Source of the DNA: Chryseolinea soli
GTDB taxonomy: Bacteria > Bacteroidota > Bacteroidia > Cytophagales > Cyclobacteriaceae
Reading direction: 5' to 3'
DNA: 64,000 bases
Assembly: GCF_003589925.1 (NCBI RefSeq)
Contig: NZ_CP032382.1
Coordinates: 496,001 to 560,000 of the forward strand
The notes below the pieces were generated by a model. That model did no database searches and had not been told where the DNA came from. It saw only the letters and a program-made list of their open reading frames with translations. The position numbers and the translations under genes were made by a program. Within the stretch, counting starts at the first letter, position 1; each line of letters starts with the position of its first letter. This document shows positions 19,112-28,193 of this stretch, one piece after another.

Positions 19112-20230
19112 ATGCAGTTTTCATCCATCCCAGGCCTGCACGATGTAAAGGCGATGCTCACCGCGGCAGTGAAGAGCAATCACATTGCCCACGCCCAGCT
19201 TTTTGTGGGCAGCGCCGGCGCGTTGAATCTCCCCATGGCGCTGGCCTACGCCACCTACCTGCACTGCGAAAACCGCGGCGACGACTCCTGCGGTGTGTGT
19301 CCGGCCTGCTCCAAGAACAGCAAATTCATCCACCCCGATACGCATTTCGTTTTCCCCCTCAGCAACGTGAAGGGCGACAAAGACGAAGAACGTTTCAAGG
19401 CCGACATCATGAAATCATGGCGCGCCTTCCTGCTGGAGCAGCCCTACGGAAATCTCAATGACTGGACCAACTATTATGGCGGCGAAGACAAGCAGGCGCT
19501 CATTTCGCGCGAAGAAAGCCGCGAGATCATCAAAACGCTTTCGTTAAAGCCCTTTGAAAGCGCCAACAAAGTCATGATCATCTGGCAGCCGGAACTGATG
19601 CACCCCTCGGCAGCCAATGGCATTTTGAAAATATTGGAAGAGCCTGCGCCGCACACGTTCTTTATCCTGGTGACCAATGCCGCCGATAAATTGTTGCCCA
19701 CCATCATTTCGCGTACGCAGATCGTCACCGTGCCGCTGCTGCAGGATGAGGAGGTCGAATCGTATCTCACGGCACATAACGTGGAGGCTGCCCGTGCGAA
19801 GAAGATCACCCCGCTGGCCGAGGGCGATCTGAACTATGCACTGAAGCTCACCGAAAACGAAGAAGACGACAACACCAAACAATTCAGGGATTGGATGGGC
19901 CAGTGCTGGCAAAAAAGATACGGCTTGTTGGTAGCCACGGCTGAGCAATTTCATGCCAAGGACAAACTGAGTCAAAAGAATTTATTGGCCTACAGCATGC
20001 TCGTGATGCGCGAAGCCCTCCTCTTCATCTCGGGCGCCACCGCGATGAACCGGTCGAGGGGCGAAGAACTTGAATTTATTGGCCGTTTCAGCAAGCAGAT
20101 GACGGTGGAGAAAATCGAAAAATCGTTTACCTTGATCAACGACGCCAGTTATCACCTCGAGCGCAATGGAAGCGCCAAGATGATTTTCCTGGACCTTTCT
20201 TTAAAACTGGCAAAGATCATCAACCCGTAA
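19112..20230 (+). CDS. holB: DNA polymerase III subunit delta-prime
   Basis: About 372 residues from the ATG at 19112, one base after the previous stop. The N-terminal AAA+ region starts MQFSSIPGLHDVK and includes IAHAQLFVGSAGALNLPMAL in place of a clean Walker A, as expected for delta-prime. A four-cysteine zinc segment (C...CGVCPAC, about residues 50-65) and HPDTHFVFP follow; LKILEEPAPHTFFIL and a PTIISRTQIV (sensor-1/SRC-like) motif identify the clamp-loader family. It is a non-catalytic clamp-loader subunit that helps load the sliding clamp. Next to hemC with a 3-base gap in the same run. Confidence 0.9.
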   Translation: MQFSSIPGLHDVKAMLTAAVKSNHIAHAQLFVGSAGALNLPMALAYATYLHCENRGDDSCGVCPACSKNSKFIHPDTHFVFPLSNVKGDKDEERFKADIMKSWRAFLLEQPYGNLNDWTNYYGGEDKQALISREESREIIKTLSLKPFESANKVMIIWQPELMHPSAANGILKILEEPAPHTFFILVTNAADKLLPTIISRTQIVTVPLLQDEEVESYLTAHNVEAARAKKITPLAEGDLNYALKLTENEEDDNTKQFRDWMGQCWQKRYGLLVATAEQFHAKDKLSQKNLLAYSMLVMREALLFISGATAMNRSRGEELEFIGRFSKQMTVEKIEKSFTLINDASYHLERNGSAKMIFLDLSLKLAKIINP

Positions 20231-20233
20231 CCT

Positions 20234-21163
20234 ATGAATAAAGTCATTCGCATTGGTACCCGCGGAAGCAAATTGGCCTTGTGGCAGGCGGAACATGTCG
20301 CCAGCCTGATCAAACCATCGGGTTATCAAACCGAGATTGTTCCCATCGAAACCCGGGGTGACAAGATCCTGAACGTTTCCATCGCCAAGATCGGCAGCAA
20401 GGGCGTGTTCACGGAAGAGATCGAAGCCAAACTGCTGGACGGCTCCATCGACATTGCGGTGCACAGCGCCAAAGACCTGGCCTCCGAAATTCCGGACGAG
20501 TTGGAGCTGGTGGCTTTCACCGAGCGGGAGCTGGCCAACGATGTGATCGTGAGTCATAAAAAGAATATCAACCTGGCCACAGACACACTGCGGATTGGCA
20601 CCTCGGCCACGCGGCGGGTGGCGTTCCTCAAACATTTTTATCCACACCAGGAAGCGTTGACCATCCGTGGCAACCTCCAGACGCGCTTTGCCAAACTGGA
20701 GGCCGGCGACTACGATGCGTTGTTGCTCGCCTACGCCGGCGTTCACCGCATGGGATTCGATCATCTGATCGTGGAGAAGATCGAGACCAGCTATTTTGTT
20801 CCCGCCGTCGGGCAGGGAAGCATTGCCGTGGAGTGTCACAAGAAGCTGCCTTTCGACAAAAAAGATATCATCGAACGCTGGGTCAATCACCCCGAGACAG
20901 AAGATTGCATTCGCGCCGAGCGATCGTTCCTGAAAACCCTGCAAGGCGGCTGTAGCATTCCAGCGTTTGGCTATGCCCATCACGAAGGGGGAGCGATCAC
21001 CTTGAAAGGAGGCATCATCTCGCTCGACGGCCAACGCATCATCAAAGCAAAGCACTCCGCTTCACCCGCGGACGTGAAAGCCCTGGGCGAACGCGTAGCC
21101 AACGAGGTGCTCATCAACGGCGGCGCTACGCTGCTGAGCGAAATAAAGAATCTTGTTGCCTAA
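20234..21163 (+). CDS. hemC: Hydroxymethylbilane synthase (porphobilinogen deaminase)
   Basis: A 309-residue enzyme that joins four porphobilinogens into hydroxymethylbilane for haem and B12. It begins with the family signature IRIGTRGSKLALWQAEHV. The catalytic aspartate is in VHSAKDLA (about residue 81), arginines are in TSATRRVA and IRGNLQTR, and the cofactor-binding cysteine is in QGGCSIPAFGYA (about residue 240). The whole chain is of normal length. It follows holB by 3 bases and is probably in the same transcript. Confidence 0.97.
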   Translation: MNKVIRIGTRGSKLALWQAEHVASLIKPSGYQTEIVPIETRGDKILNVSIAKIGSKGVFTEEIEAKLLDGSIDIAVHSAKDLASEIPDELELVAFTERELANDVIVSHKKNINLATDTLRIGTSATRRVAFLKHFYPHQEALTIRGNLQTRFAKLEAGDYDALLLAYAGVHRMGFDHLIVEKIETSYFVPAVGQGSIAVECHKKLPFDKKDIIERWVNHPETEDCIRAERSFLKTLQGGCSIPAFGYAHHEGGAITLKGGIISLDGQRIIKAKHSASPADVKALGERVANEVLINGGATLLSEIKNLVA

Positions 21164-21214
21164 AAGGATATCGAGGCACAGCCATTTTCCATTTACTTTT
21201 TTTTAACGCCAGTT

Positions 21215-22078
21215 ATGAAACGAATTTCCATTCTTGTTACGCTGATTCTTTTAGTCATGGTTTCCGGGTGTGCTCAAAAGAAAGACTACGTGGTCACCAT
21301 TAAGACGCGCTATGGAAATATGGTCGCGATCTTATACGATGAAACGCCGCTTCACAAAGCCAACTTCATCAAGCTGGCGAAAGAGCATTACTATGACAGC
21401 ACCTTGTTTCACCGCGTCATCCAGGGGTTCATGATCCAGGGGGGCGATCCGGATTCGAAAAAAGCAACGCCTGGCCAGCACTTGGGTTTGGGTGGACCGG
21501 GTTATACCGTCAATGCAGAGTTCAACCCGAAGTTCTTCCACGAAAGGGGTGCGTTGTCGGCAGCACGGCTCGCAGACGCACAGAATCCATCCAAGGCCTC
21601 CAGCGGCAGCCAGTTCTATGTCGTGCAGGGCACGAAAATGACGGAGGGTGAATTGAAGACCGATTTCGAAAAGATGAATAACATGTTAGGGCAATTCTTT
21701 CAAAACCCCGCCAACCGGGGTGCCTACGATTCGCTGGCTGCAGCGTTCCAGGTGCAGGACATGAAACTGCTTCAGGAGCTGATGGTACAATTGAAACCCC
21801 GTGTAGAGAAAGAGTTGAATGTGAACCTCAGCAAGGAGATCTCGCCGGAGCGCCTGAAGGTCTACACCACGGTGGGCGGCACGCCGACTTTGGATGGAGG
21901 GTATACGGTGTTTGGCAAAGTCATCCAAGGGTTGGATGTGCTGGACAAGATCGCTGCCGTAACAAAAGATCCCGCGGACAGACCGACAGAAGACATCCGG
22001 ATGACCGTGACCGTAGAAGAGTTGCCGGTAAAGAAGATCGAGAAATTGTATGGGTATCATTACCCCGAGAAAAAATAA
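21215..22078 (+). CDS. Cyclophilin-type peptidyl-prolyl isomerase, lipoprotein
   Basis: A 287-residue protein with a lipoprotein signal (hydrophobic segment, then VSGC at about residue 19), so it is likely membrane-anchored in the periplasm. The cyclophilin fold shows KTRYGNMVAILYDETPLHKA, FHRVIQGFMIQGGDP and SGSQFYVVQG. The helical stretch between residues about 145 and 225 (MTEGELKTDFEKMNN to KEISPERLKVY) is an insertion relative to the simple fold and is common in Bacteroidota homologues. It folds proline-containing envelope proteins. Own promoter likely, as 51 bases separate it from hemC. Confidence 0.92.
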   Translation: MKRISILVTLILLVMVSGCAQKKDYVVTIKTRYGNMVAILYDETPLHKANFIKLAKEHYYDSTLFHRVIQGFMIQGGDPDSKKATPGQHLGLGGPGYTVNAEFNPKFFHERGALSAARLADAQNPSKASSGSQFYVVQGTKMTEGELKTDFEKMNNMLGQFFQNPANRGAYDSLAAAFQVQDMKLLQELMVQLKPRVEKELNVNLSKEISPERLKVYTTVGGTPTLDGGYTVFGKVIQGLDVLDKIAAVTKDPADRPTEDIRMTVTVEELPVKKIEKLYGYHYPEKK

Positions 22079-22125
22079 GTACAACAAAGTCGCCACACGA
22101 CGTTTATATAAAATTCTGATTCCTC

Positions 22126-23022
22126 ATGAAAATTCTGGTTACCGGGGCGAATGGATTGTTGGGCACCAAACTGGTGGAGTTGTTCCAACGCGACGCGTCA
22201 ATTGAATTATACGCCACGGCCCGGCGGGCGGCGATCGTTCCATTGCCTGCAGACCGATTCTTCCTGGCGGATCTAACCGACGCCGAAGCCGTCTTGAAGA
22301 TGGTGGCGGCGGTGCGACCGGACGTGATCATCCACACGGCGGCGATGACCCAGGTTGATCAATGCGAGCAGGATAAGGATGGATGCTGGAAAGCCAATGT
22401 GGATGCGGTGGGCTACCTGCTGGTGGCCTGTGAAAAATACAACATCCATTTCATCCACCTCTCTACCGATTTTATTTTCGACGGCAGCCATGGCCCATTA
22501 GATGAAACGGCTCAGCCTAATCCCGTGAATTTTTACGGCGAAAGTAAACTGGCAGCCGAACGATTGGTGCAGGAAAGCAACGTGGCGTGGACCATTATCC
22601 GCACCGTACTCGTCTACGGCATCACGCCCGACATGAGCCGCTCTAACATTATCGTTTGGGTAAAGAAGAATCTGGAAGAGGGCAAGACCCTGCAGGTGGT
22701 GAACGATCAATGGCGCACCCCCACGTTGGCCGAAGATCTGGCGCAAGGCTGTTATCTCGCGGCCGTTAAAAAAGCTACGGGCATTTTTCATGTGTCCGGT
22801 AAAGACGGGCTCACACCCTATCAGATGGCGTTGCACACGGTAGCCTTTTTTCAATTAGATGCTTCGCTGATCAAAGAGACCAATGCGAGCCAATTTACAC
22901 AGCCTGCCCGCCGTCCGCAGCGCACGGGCTTCATCATCGACAAAGCACGCACGGTATTGGGCTATGAGCCCCACTCCTTCCAGGAGGGATTGGCCGTGGT
23001 GGCGGGTCAGTTAAAAAGATAA
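22126..23022 (+). CDS. RmlD-like NAD(P)-dependent sugar-nucleotide reductase
   Basis: A 298-residue extended short-chain dehydrogenase. The nucleotide-binding motif is TGANGLLGTKLVE (about residues 5-17), the active-site signature is FIHLSTDFIFDG with YGESKLAAE (Y-x3-K), and AAMTQVDQCEQD is typical of dTDP-4-dehydrorhamnose reductases (RfbD/RmlD). No rhamnose pathway partners (rmlA, B, C) are in the window, so the substrate is open. It converges with the amino acid permease gene; stops are 2 bases apart. Confidence 0.85.
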   Translation: MKILVTGANGLLGTKLVELFQRDASIELYATARRAAIVPLPADRFFLADLTDAEAVLKMVAAVRPDVIIHTAAMTQVDQCEQDKDGCWKANVDAVGYLLVACEKYNIHFIHLSTDFIFDGSHGPLDETAQPNPVNFYGESKLAAERLVQESNVAWTIIRTVLVYGITPDMSRSNIIVWVKKNLEEGKTLQVVNDQWRTPTLAEDLAQGCYLAAVKKATGIFHVSGKDGLTPYQMALHTVAFFQLDASLIKETNASQFTQPARRPQRTGFIIDKARTVLGYEPHSFQEGLAVVAGQLKR

Positions 23023-23024
23023 GC

Positions 23025-24428
23025 TTATACCTTTTTCCGCTGCATAGCGAAATAATAGAGGGGCACGCCGCTCAGAGCAATGATCAGCCCAGGCCAGGTG
23101 TAAAGCGGTTTGTAGTAGATCAGCAGCGTGCAGAAGGTCGTCCCCATCAGGATGTAGATGAGGGGCAACACGGGATAACCAAAAGCTTTGTAGGGTCTCG
23201 GTGCGTCGGGTTGTTTCTTTCGCAAAATGAAGATACCGATGATGGTAAGCATATAAAACAAGACCACCACAAAAGAGACCATATCCAGCAAGTCGCCATA
23301 TTTTCCACTGAGACACCACAGGGAGGCGAGAATGCATTGCACCCACAACGCGCGCTGAGGAACGGCAAAGCGATTCAGTTCGCCGGCTTGTTTGAAGAAG
23401 ACCCCGTCCTTGGCCATCGTGTAGTACACACGGGCTCCCGCCAGGATCAACCCATTGTTGCAACCAAACGTCGACACCATGATCATGAGCGCGATGATGG
23501 TCGTGCCTTCGGCACCGAAGATGGCATGCGAGGCGGCCACCCCAACCCTGTCTTTTTCCGCGAAAGCAATGTCATGTAACGGCAACACGGCGGTATACAT
23601 CACGTTGGCACTCACATAAATAATGGTAACGATGAGCGTTCCAAGAAACAAGCTGAGCCCGATGTTGCGCTGTGGATTTTTCATTTCCCCGGCAATAAAC
23701 GTCACATTGTTCCAGGCATCGCTGCTGAAGATCGAGCCCACCATGGCAGCGGCAATGGCACCAACGGCGGCGATGGTGGTGTACGTTTCAATGGTGTTAT
23801 CGGCGTTGAGCTTGTGCAGATCCCAGGCGTCGGCGCTCCAATTGGCTTCCCACACGGAGCCATTCATCATGAAAAATCCAAAAACGATAAGCCCAAAGAG
23901 GCTGAGCAATTTGGTCACGGTGAACGTGGTCTGAATGGCTTTGCCTCCTTTCACCCCGCGGCTGTTAATGTAGGTCAACAACACGATGATGAAAATAGAA
24001 ACCAGTTGCGCCGGTGAAATGCGAAGGAAGCCCAGGTCCAGCAACACAATGTCTTCGCTGACGGCCGGAACTTTGTAGGCCATGAACTTTGAAAACGCGA
24101 CCCCCACGGCAGCGATGGTCCCCGTTTGAATGACGGCAAAGAAACTCCATCCGTACAGGAAAGCGATGAGGGGATTGTAGGCTTCTTTCAGATAAACGTA
24201 CTGGCCGCCCGCTTTGGGGAACATTCCGCTAAGTTCGCCGTAGCTAACCGCCGCCGTGATGGTCATAAAGCCGGTGATCAGCCAGACAGCGACTAGCCAT
24301 CCCGATCCTCCCACATTGCGAAGAATGTCGGAGCTTACGATAAAAATTCCCGAACCAATCATTGAACCGGCCACCAGCATGGTGCCGTCCCATAAGCCCA
24401 GCACGGGCTTGAACTTTGTCTCACTCAT
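23025..24428 (-). CDS. APC-superfamily amino acid permease
   Basis: A 467-residue inner-membrane protein with about 12 hydrophobic segments. The first helix carries the substrate-binding motif VAGSMIGSGIFIV, the hallmark of the amino acid/polyamine/organocation family, and helix 2-3 the SYGELSGMFPKAGGQYVYL signature. Closest in look to the serine/threonine or cationic amino acid exchange (LAT-like) group with a late cysteine-rich helix; the substrate is not predictable. Stops 2 bases from the reductase on the opposite strand. Confidence 0.9.
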   Translation of the reverse strand: MSETKFKPVLGLWDGTMLVAGSMIGSGIFIVSSDILRNVGGSGWLVAVWLITGFMTITAAVSYGELSGMFPKAGGQYVYLKEAYNPLIAFLYGWSFFAVIQTGTIAAVGVAFSKFMAYKVPAVSEDIVLLDLGFLRISPAQLVSIFIIVLLTYINSRGVKGGKAIQTTFTVTKLLSLFGLIVFGFFMMNGSVWEANWSADAWDLHKLNADNTIETYTTIAAVGAIAAAMVGSIFSSDAWNNVTFIAGEMKNPQRNIGLSLFLGTLIVTIIYVSANVMYTAVLPLHDIAFAEKDRVGVAASHAIFGAEGTTIIALMIMVSTFGCNNGLILAGARVYYTMAKDGVFFKQAGELNRFAVPQRALWVQCILASLWCLSGKYGDLLDMVSFVVVLFYMLTIIGIFILRKKQPDAPRPYKAFGYPVLPLIYILMGTTFCTLLIYYKPLYTWPGLIIALSGVPLYYFAMQRKKV

Positions 24429-24563
24429 TCAGCGATTCCATTACGAATAAGTTTTCAAGATATGGAAAAATCCGGGAAAAGAGGTGCCCGGCAAAGGGCT
24501 CAAAAGCCCCCGGAAAGTTCCCCGTGGATTTGCCTCATAACGCCGGCGATGTTTAAGATCCGT

Positions 24564-25706
24564 TTAGTCCAATTCGGCTGGTAAATGAATATTGGGGATT
24601 TCAAATTTGAAGGAAGTGCCCTGACCATACGTGGACTCGACGACGATGGTTCCTCTTAATTTCTCCACCGTCTCCTTCACGATATACAAACCCAACCCTG
24701 CGCCCTCACTCCGTTCGGTGGCCCGGAAGAACATATCGAATACCCTGGGAAGAAGATGTTCGGAAATACCGATGCCGTTGTCACGGAAATAAAAGGAGGC
24801 CTTGCGCTCGTCCACCGTGATCGCGAAGCGTACATAGGACTCATCTTTCTGGAGGTCGCGGTATTTAATGGCGTTGGAGAGGAGGTTATTAAAGATAACG
24901 GAAAGCCTGTACCCATCGGAGTACAGCGGCACCGTCTCATTGATCTGGATCTCTTTGATGATCTGGTCAGAACCCTCCATATAACGCAAGCGTTCGATGC
25001 TGTCGTTGACGATCTCGTGGAGGCTGACGCGTTTTATGTTGAGGTTGTTGCGGGCATTGCGCGAATAGTCCAGGATCTCTTTCAGGGTTTCGTCGAGCTT
25101 CTGGATGCTGTGTTCCATCATGGTGAAATATCGCTCCAGGACATTTTCGTTGTCCTGGTCGTTCATCTTGGCGAGGTTCAACAAACCGAGCACCGACATG
25201 AGAGGAGCCCTCAGGTTGTGCGACACGCTGTAGACAAAGCTGTCCAGTTCTTTATTGATCTTGACCAGCTCTTCATTTTGTTTGCGCAGCTCACCGTCGG
25301 ATTTTTTTCGTTCCCGTTCCAGCGCTTTTTGTTTCAAAGCGTTGATGATCGCCGTGGGCAGGCGGATGAGATTCGATTTCAACACGTAGTCGTCGGCCCC
25401 TTGTTTGAGACAGCTCACGGCAAATTCTTCGGAGACCGATCCGGTCACCAGGATAAACGGGATTTGCACTCCGGCGCGCCGGCAAAGCTTGAGCGCGTCG
25501 AAGGAGTTGAACTGTGGCAAGCGGTGATCGGAAAGGATCACATCGGCTTCATACGATCGCAGGGCCTCGACAAATTCCTGCCGGGTGTCTACGCGATTCG
25601 TTTCAAACAAAATGCCTTCCTTTTGCAGCACCCGGGCGATCAATCCCACGTCATCCTCAACATCCTCCAGCACAAGAATTCTCAACGGTTTTGTCTCCAT
25701 ACTCAC
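24564..25706 (-). CDS. Receiver-histidine kinase hybrid (REC-HisKA-HATPase)
   Basis: A 380-residue protein. The receiver domain (about 6-125) has acidic pocket residues in LVLEDVEDD, the phosphoacceptor in ILSDHRLPQ, and threonine/lysine in VTGS and YVLKS. A short coiled coil leads to HisKA (VYSVSHNLRAPLMSVLGLL) and the ATPase domain (FNNLLSNAIKY, DNGIGI, GAGLGLYIVKE). There is no membrane segment. Because the receiver is N-terminal, phosphate from another kinase probably controls this kinase. It is the last gene of a three-gene signalling set with the genes at 25754 and 26154. An ATG two codons later (25700) is an equally good start. Confidence 0.92.
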   Translation of the reverse strand: MSMETKPLRILVLEDVEDDVGLIARVLQKEGILFETNRVDTRQEFVEALRSYEADVILSDHRLPQFNSFDALKLCRRAGVQIPFILVTGSVSEEFAVSCLKQGADDYVLKSNLIRLPTAIINALKQKALERERKKSDGELRKQNEELVKINKELDSFVYSVSHNLRAPLMSVLGLLNLAKMNDQDNENVLERYFTMMEHSIQKLDETLKEILDYSRNARNNLNIKRVSLHEIVNDSIERLRYMEGSDQIIKEIQINETVPLYSDGYRLSVIFNNLLSNAIKYRDLQKDESYVRFAITVDERKASFYFRDNGIGISEHLLPRVFDMFFRATERSEGAGLGLYIVKETVEKLRGTIVVESTYGQGTSFKFEIPNIHLPAELD

Positions 25707-25753
25707 ATCAGTTTTACGATTGTCACTTCTCCATTTTCTTTGCTCACTTCATC

Positions 25754-26176
25754 TCACTTCGGAGACTGGTTCAGCAACAGCCAAAACAATCCGAGTTGCG
25801 CCACGGCTTCCATAAATTTGTCAAACTCCACGGGCTTCACCACGTAGGCATTCACACCCAATTTATACGATTCAATAATGTCGCGGTCCTCCTTGGAGGA
25901 GGTGAGCACGATCACCGGGATGATCTTCCGCGCCTCGTCCATTTTGATCTTCCGCAACACTTCGATGCCATCCACTTTCGGCATCTTGAGGTCCAGCAAG
26001 ATGATCTTAGGGATGTTCATGTCATTTTCGAACAGGAACTTCAGGGCCTCTTCGCCATCGTGAAGGTGGACGAGGTTGTTGGCCAGGTTGTGTTTTTTCA
26101 ACACCCGTATGGTCAGCTCCGCGTCATCCGGATTATCTTCTACTAAAAGGATCTCAACCGCTGATTTGTTTGTCAT
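25754..26176 (-). CDS. Single-domain response regulator (Rcp1-like)
   Basis: About 140 residues from the ATG at 26176, which lies inside the end of the kinase gene (overlap of about 23 bases). The receiver begins [20 protein letters not shown], has the phosphoacceptor in [13 protein letters not shown] and conserved T/S and K in VLTSS and YVVKPVEF. No output domain is present. It most resembles regulators that pair with phytochrome-type or CHASE-PAS kinases. The overlap points to translational coupling with the kinase, and it likely shuttles phosphate between that kinase and the receiver of the following hybrid. Confidence 0.93.
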   Translation of the reverse strand: MTNKSAVEILLVEDNPDDAELTIRVLKKHNLANNLVHLHDGEEALKFLFENDMNIPKIILLDLKMPKVDGIEVLRKIKMDEARKIIPVIVLTSSKEDRDIIESYKLGVNAYVVKPVEFDKFMEAVAQLGLFWLLLNQSPK

Positions 26177-27902
26177 GACGTACATTATTTGTTTCTGCAG
26201 GTATATAAAATGAAAAAGTTGCCCCTTTATTCACCTCCGACTCGGCCCAGATCTTGCCACCGTGACGGGAAATGATGCGATGCACCAACGCCAGCCCTAC
26301 CCCGGTGCCGTCAAATTCCTCGATCTTGTGAAGGCGTTGAAACACCCCAAAGAGCTTGTTGGCATACTTCATATCAAAACCGACGCCATTGTCACGGATG
26401 GAGTAGACGACTTTGCCGTTTTCGTGGCGACTGTCGATGGTGATCTCGGTCAGCAGATTTTTGCTGGTATATTTTAAAGCGTTCGAGATCAGGTTTGTCC
26501 ATACCTGTCGCATCAGGTTGTTATCGGCCTCCACGCTGGCCAGGGGCTGGATGTCAAAACGGATGTCGCGACCTTTCTCCTGGTCCACCAACTCCCGCCG
26601 GATACTGTCGACCATGATGTCCACATCGATGCGGTTGCGCGACAAATCCTTGCGGCCGACGCGGGAAAAATCCAACATATCGTCGATGAGCTTCCCCATG
26701 CGCCGGGCATTGCGCATGACCACATCCATCAGACGGTTGGCCTCTTTGTCCATGCCCGGCCCGAAATCTTCTTTCAGGATGCGGGCGTAGCCGTCGATGG
26801 AACGCAACGGCGCCCGCAGATCGTGAGACACCGAATACGTGAAGGCCTCCATCTCGTTGTTGAGAAGTTTTACTTTTTCCTCTGCTTTTTTCCTTTCGGT
26901 AATATCGAACACCGTGGAGCGGCTTCGGATGAACTGACCTTTCTCGTTTTTCATAGCCGCGGCGTTTACGATCACGGGGAATATTTCACCGTTTTTCCGG
27001 ATCATATCAAATTCCACGTTGTTGACATATCCCAGCACTTTGAATCGCGGAAATTCCTGTTGAAAAACAACCTGGCTTTGGGGCGTGAGCAATTCGGTAA
27101 AAGGCTTCACGTTCACGATCTCCTCGCGCGTATACCCCAGCCATTGCAAACCTGTGTTGTTCATTTCCGTGATCATGCCTTTGTGATCCAACGAATGATA
27201 TCCGCACGGTGCGTTGTTATACAGATCGCGGACTTCGGCGGAGGCTTCCTGCAATGACTGCTCAGCCAACATCCGCTTGCGGAACGAAAAGTTGATGGCA
27301 AAGAATCCCAGGATCAGGAGAATGCCGGACGCGAACTGCAGCAACGTGAACGTCGTCATCGCTTTGGATTCGTCTTCCCGGCTGGCTTCCACGTGCTGTT
27401 GACGTAATATTTTTTCACGGTCCTTCATCCGGGCGATCACGCCCGCGAGGAGATTACTGATGCGGGTGTTCTCTTCGGAGGGGATGAGCGTGCGCCGTTC
27501 CGCGACCGAGACCGTTCCCGCGGCGATCACTTTCTTGATGAGTCCCACTTTTTCGCGACCCAGCAGCCGCACGCTGTCCAGGCCCGAAAGCTGTGCCGGG
27601 TTGTCGTCGATGAGTTTTGCCAACATGCCGGCGTGGTGCGCAGCCGTTAGCAATTCCTTTTTATAAATAGAATTAAATGCGGTGTCGCCGGTAAGGGCGA
27701 ATTCATGCAGCTCTTTTTCGAGCCGCAACGCGGTGGAGTTAAGTTGTTCAATGTGGTACAACACTTCATTAGTGTGGGCAACCAGCAGTGTGGTAACCCG
27801 TGATTCTCTGTCATAACGATAGGTATACACTCCCAACAGGGCCAGGATGGCAAACGCAACGATAAAACCGACCAGTATTCTCCTTTCGAAATATACTTTC
27901 AT
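26154..27902 (-). CDS. CHASE3-PAS membrane sensor histidine kinase
   Basis: About 582 residues from the ATG at 27902 (27926 is a weaker alternative). A first membrane helix (about 7-27), a periplasmic helical CHASE3-like domain (30-185; [14 protein letters not shown]), and a second helix (195-215) are followed by one PAS domain (FELLTPQ region; [14 protein letters not shown]), HisKA ([19 protein letters not shown]) and an HATPase domain ([31 protein letters not shown]). It phosphorylates a histidine in response to an unknown periplasmic or PAS ligand. The next gene, a single-domain regulator, overlaps its end. Confidence 0.92.
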   Translation of the reverse strand: MKVYFERRILVGFIVAFAILALLGVYTYRYDRESRVTTLLVAHTNEVLYHIEQLNSTALRLEKELHEFALTGDTAFNSIYKKELLTAAHHAGMLAKLIDDNPAQLSGLDSVRLLGREKVGLIKKVIAAGTVSVAERRTLIPSEENTRISNLLAGVIARMKDREKILRQQHVEASREDESKAMTTFTLLQFASGILLILGFFAINFSFRKRMLAEQSLQEASAEVRDLYNNAPCGYHSLDHKGMITEMNNTGLQWLGYTREEIVNVKPFTELLTPQSQVVFQQEFPRFKVLGYVNNVEFDMIRKNGEIFPVIVNAAAMKNEKGQFIRSRSTVFDITERKKAEEKVKLLNNEMEAFTYSVSHDLRAPLRSIDGYARILKEDFGPGMDKEANRLMDVVMRNARRMGKLIDDMLDFSRVGRKDLSRNRIDVDIMVDSIRRELVDQEKGRDIRFDIQPLASVEADNNLMRQVWTNLISNALKYTSKNLLTEITIDSRHENGKVVYSIRDNGVGFDMKYANKLFGVFQRLHKIEEFDGTGVGLALVHRIISRHGGKIWAESEVNKGATFSFYIPAETNNVRHDKQISG

Positions 27903-28193
27903 GTACTTCCAGATGGTTATAACCATTCACCGATGCCTAACGACATTCAGCTATTATTTCGGAATACATTACAAAATCAATGTATCCTTACCTGACTTAA
28001 TTTTAGACGAAGTGCGATGGTCAGGACTCCTTCAGCACTTCATGGATGGGCTCCGTAAAATTAAATATACGATGTAGAATCGAACGCCGGATTGTCGCGA
28101 ACAAGATTTTTTTAGAATGGCGTTTTCAAGGTTAAACGGCGAATGCATGCATTCAGCATCCATCCTAATCCAATACACCCGGTTCCGGGGGGC

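Noticed and set aside
25514..26146. 210-residue plus-strand frame opposite the signalling genes
   Set aside because: It is antisense to two clear domains (receiver and kinase) and has no family of its own.
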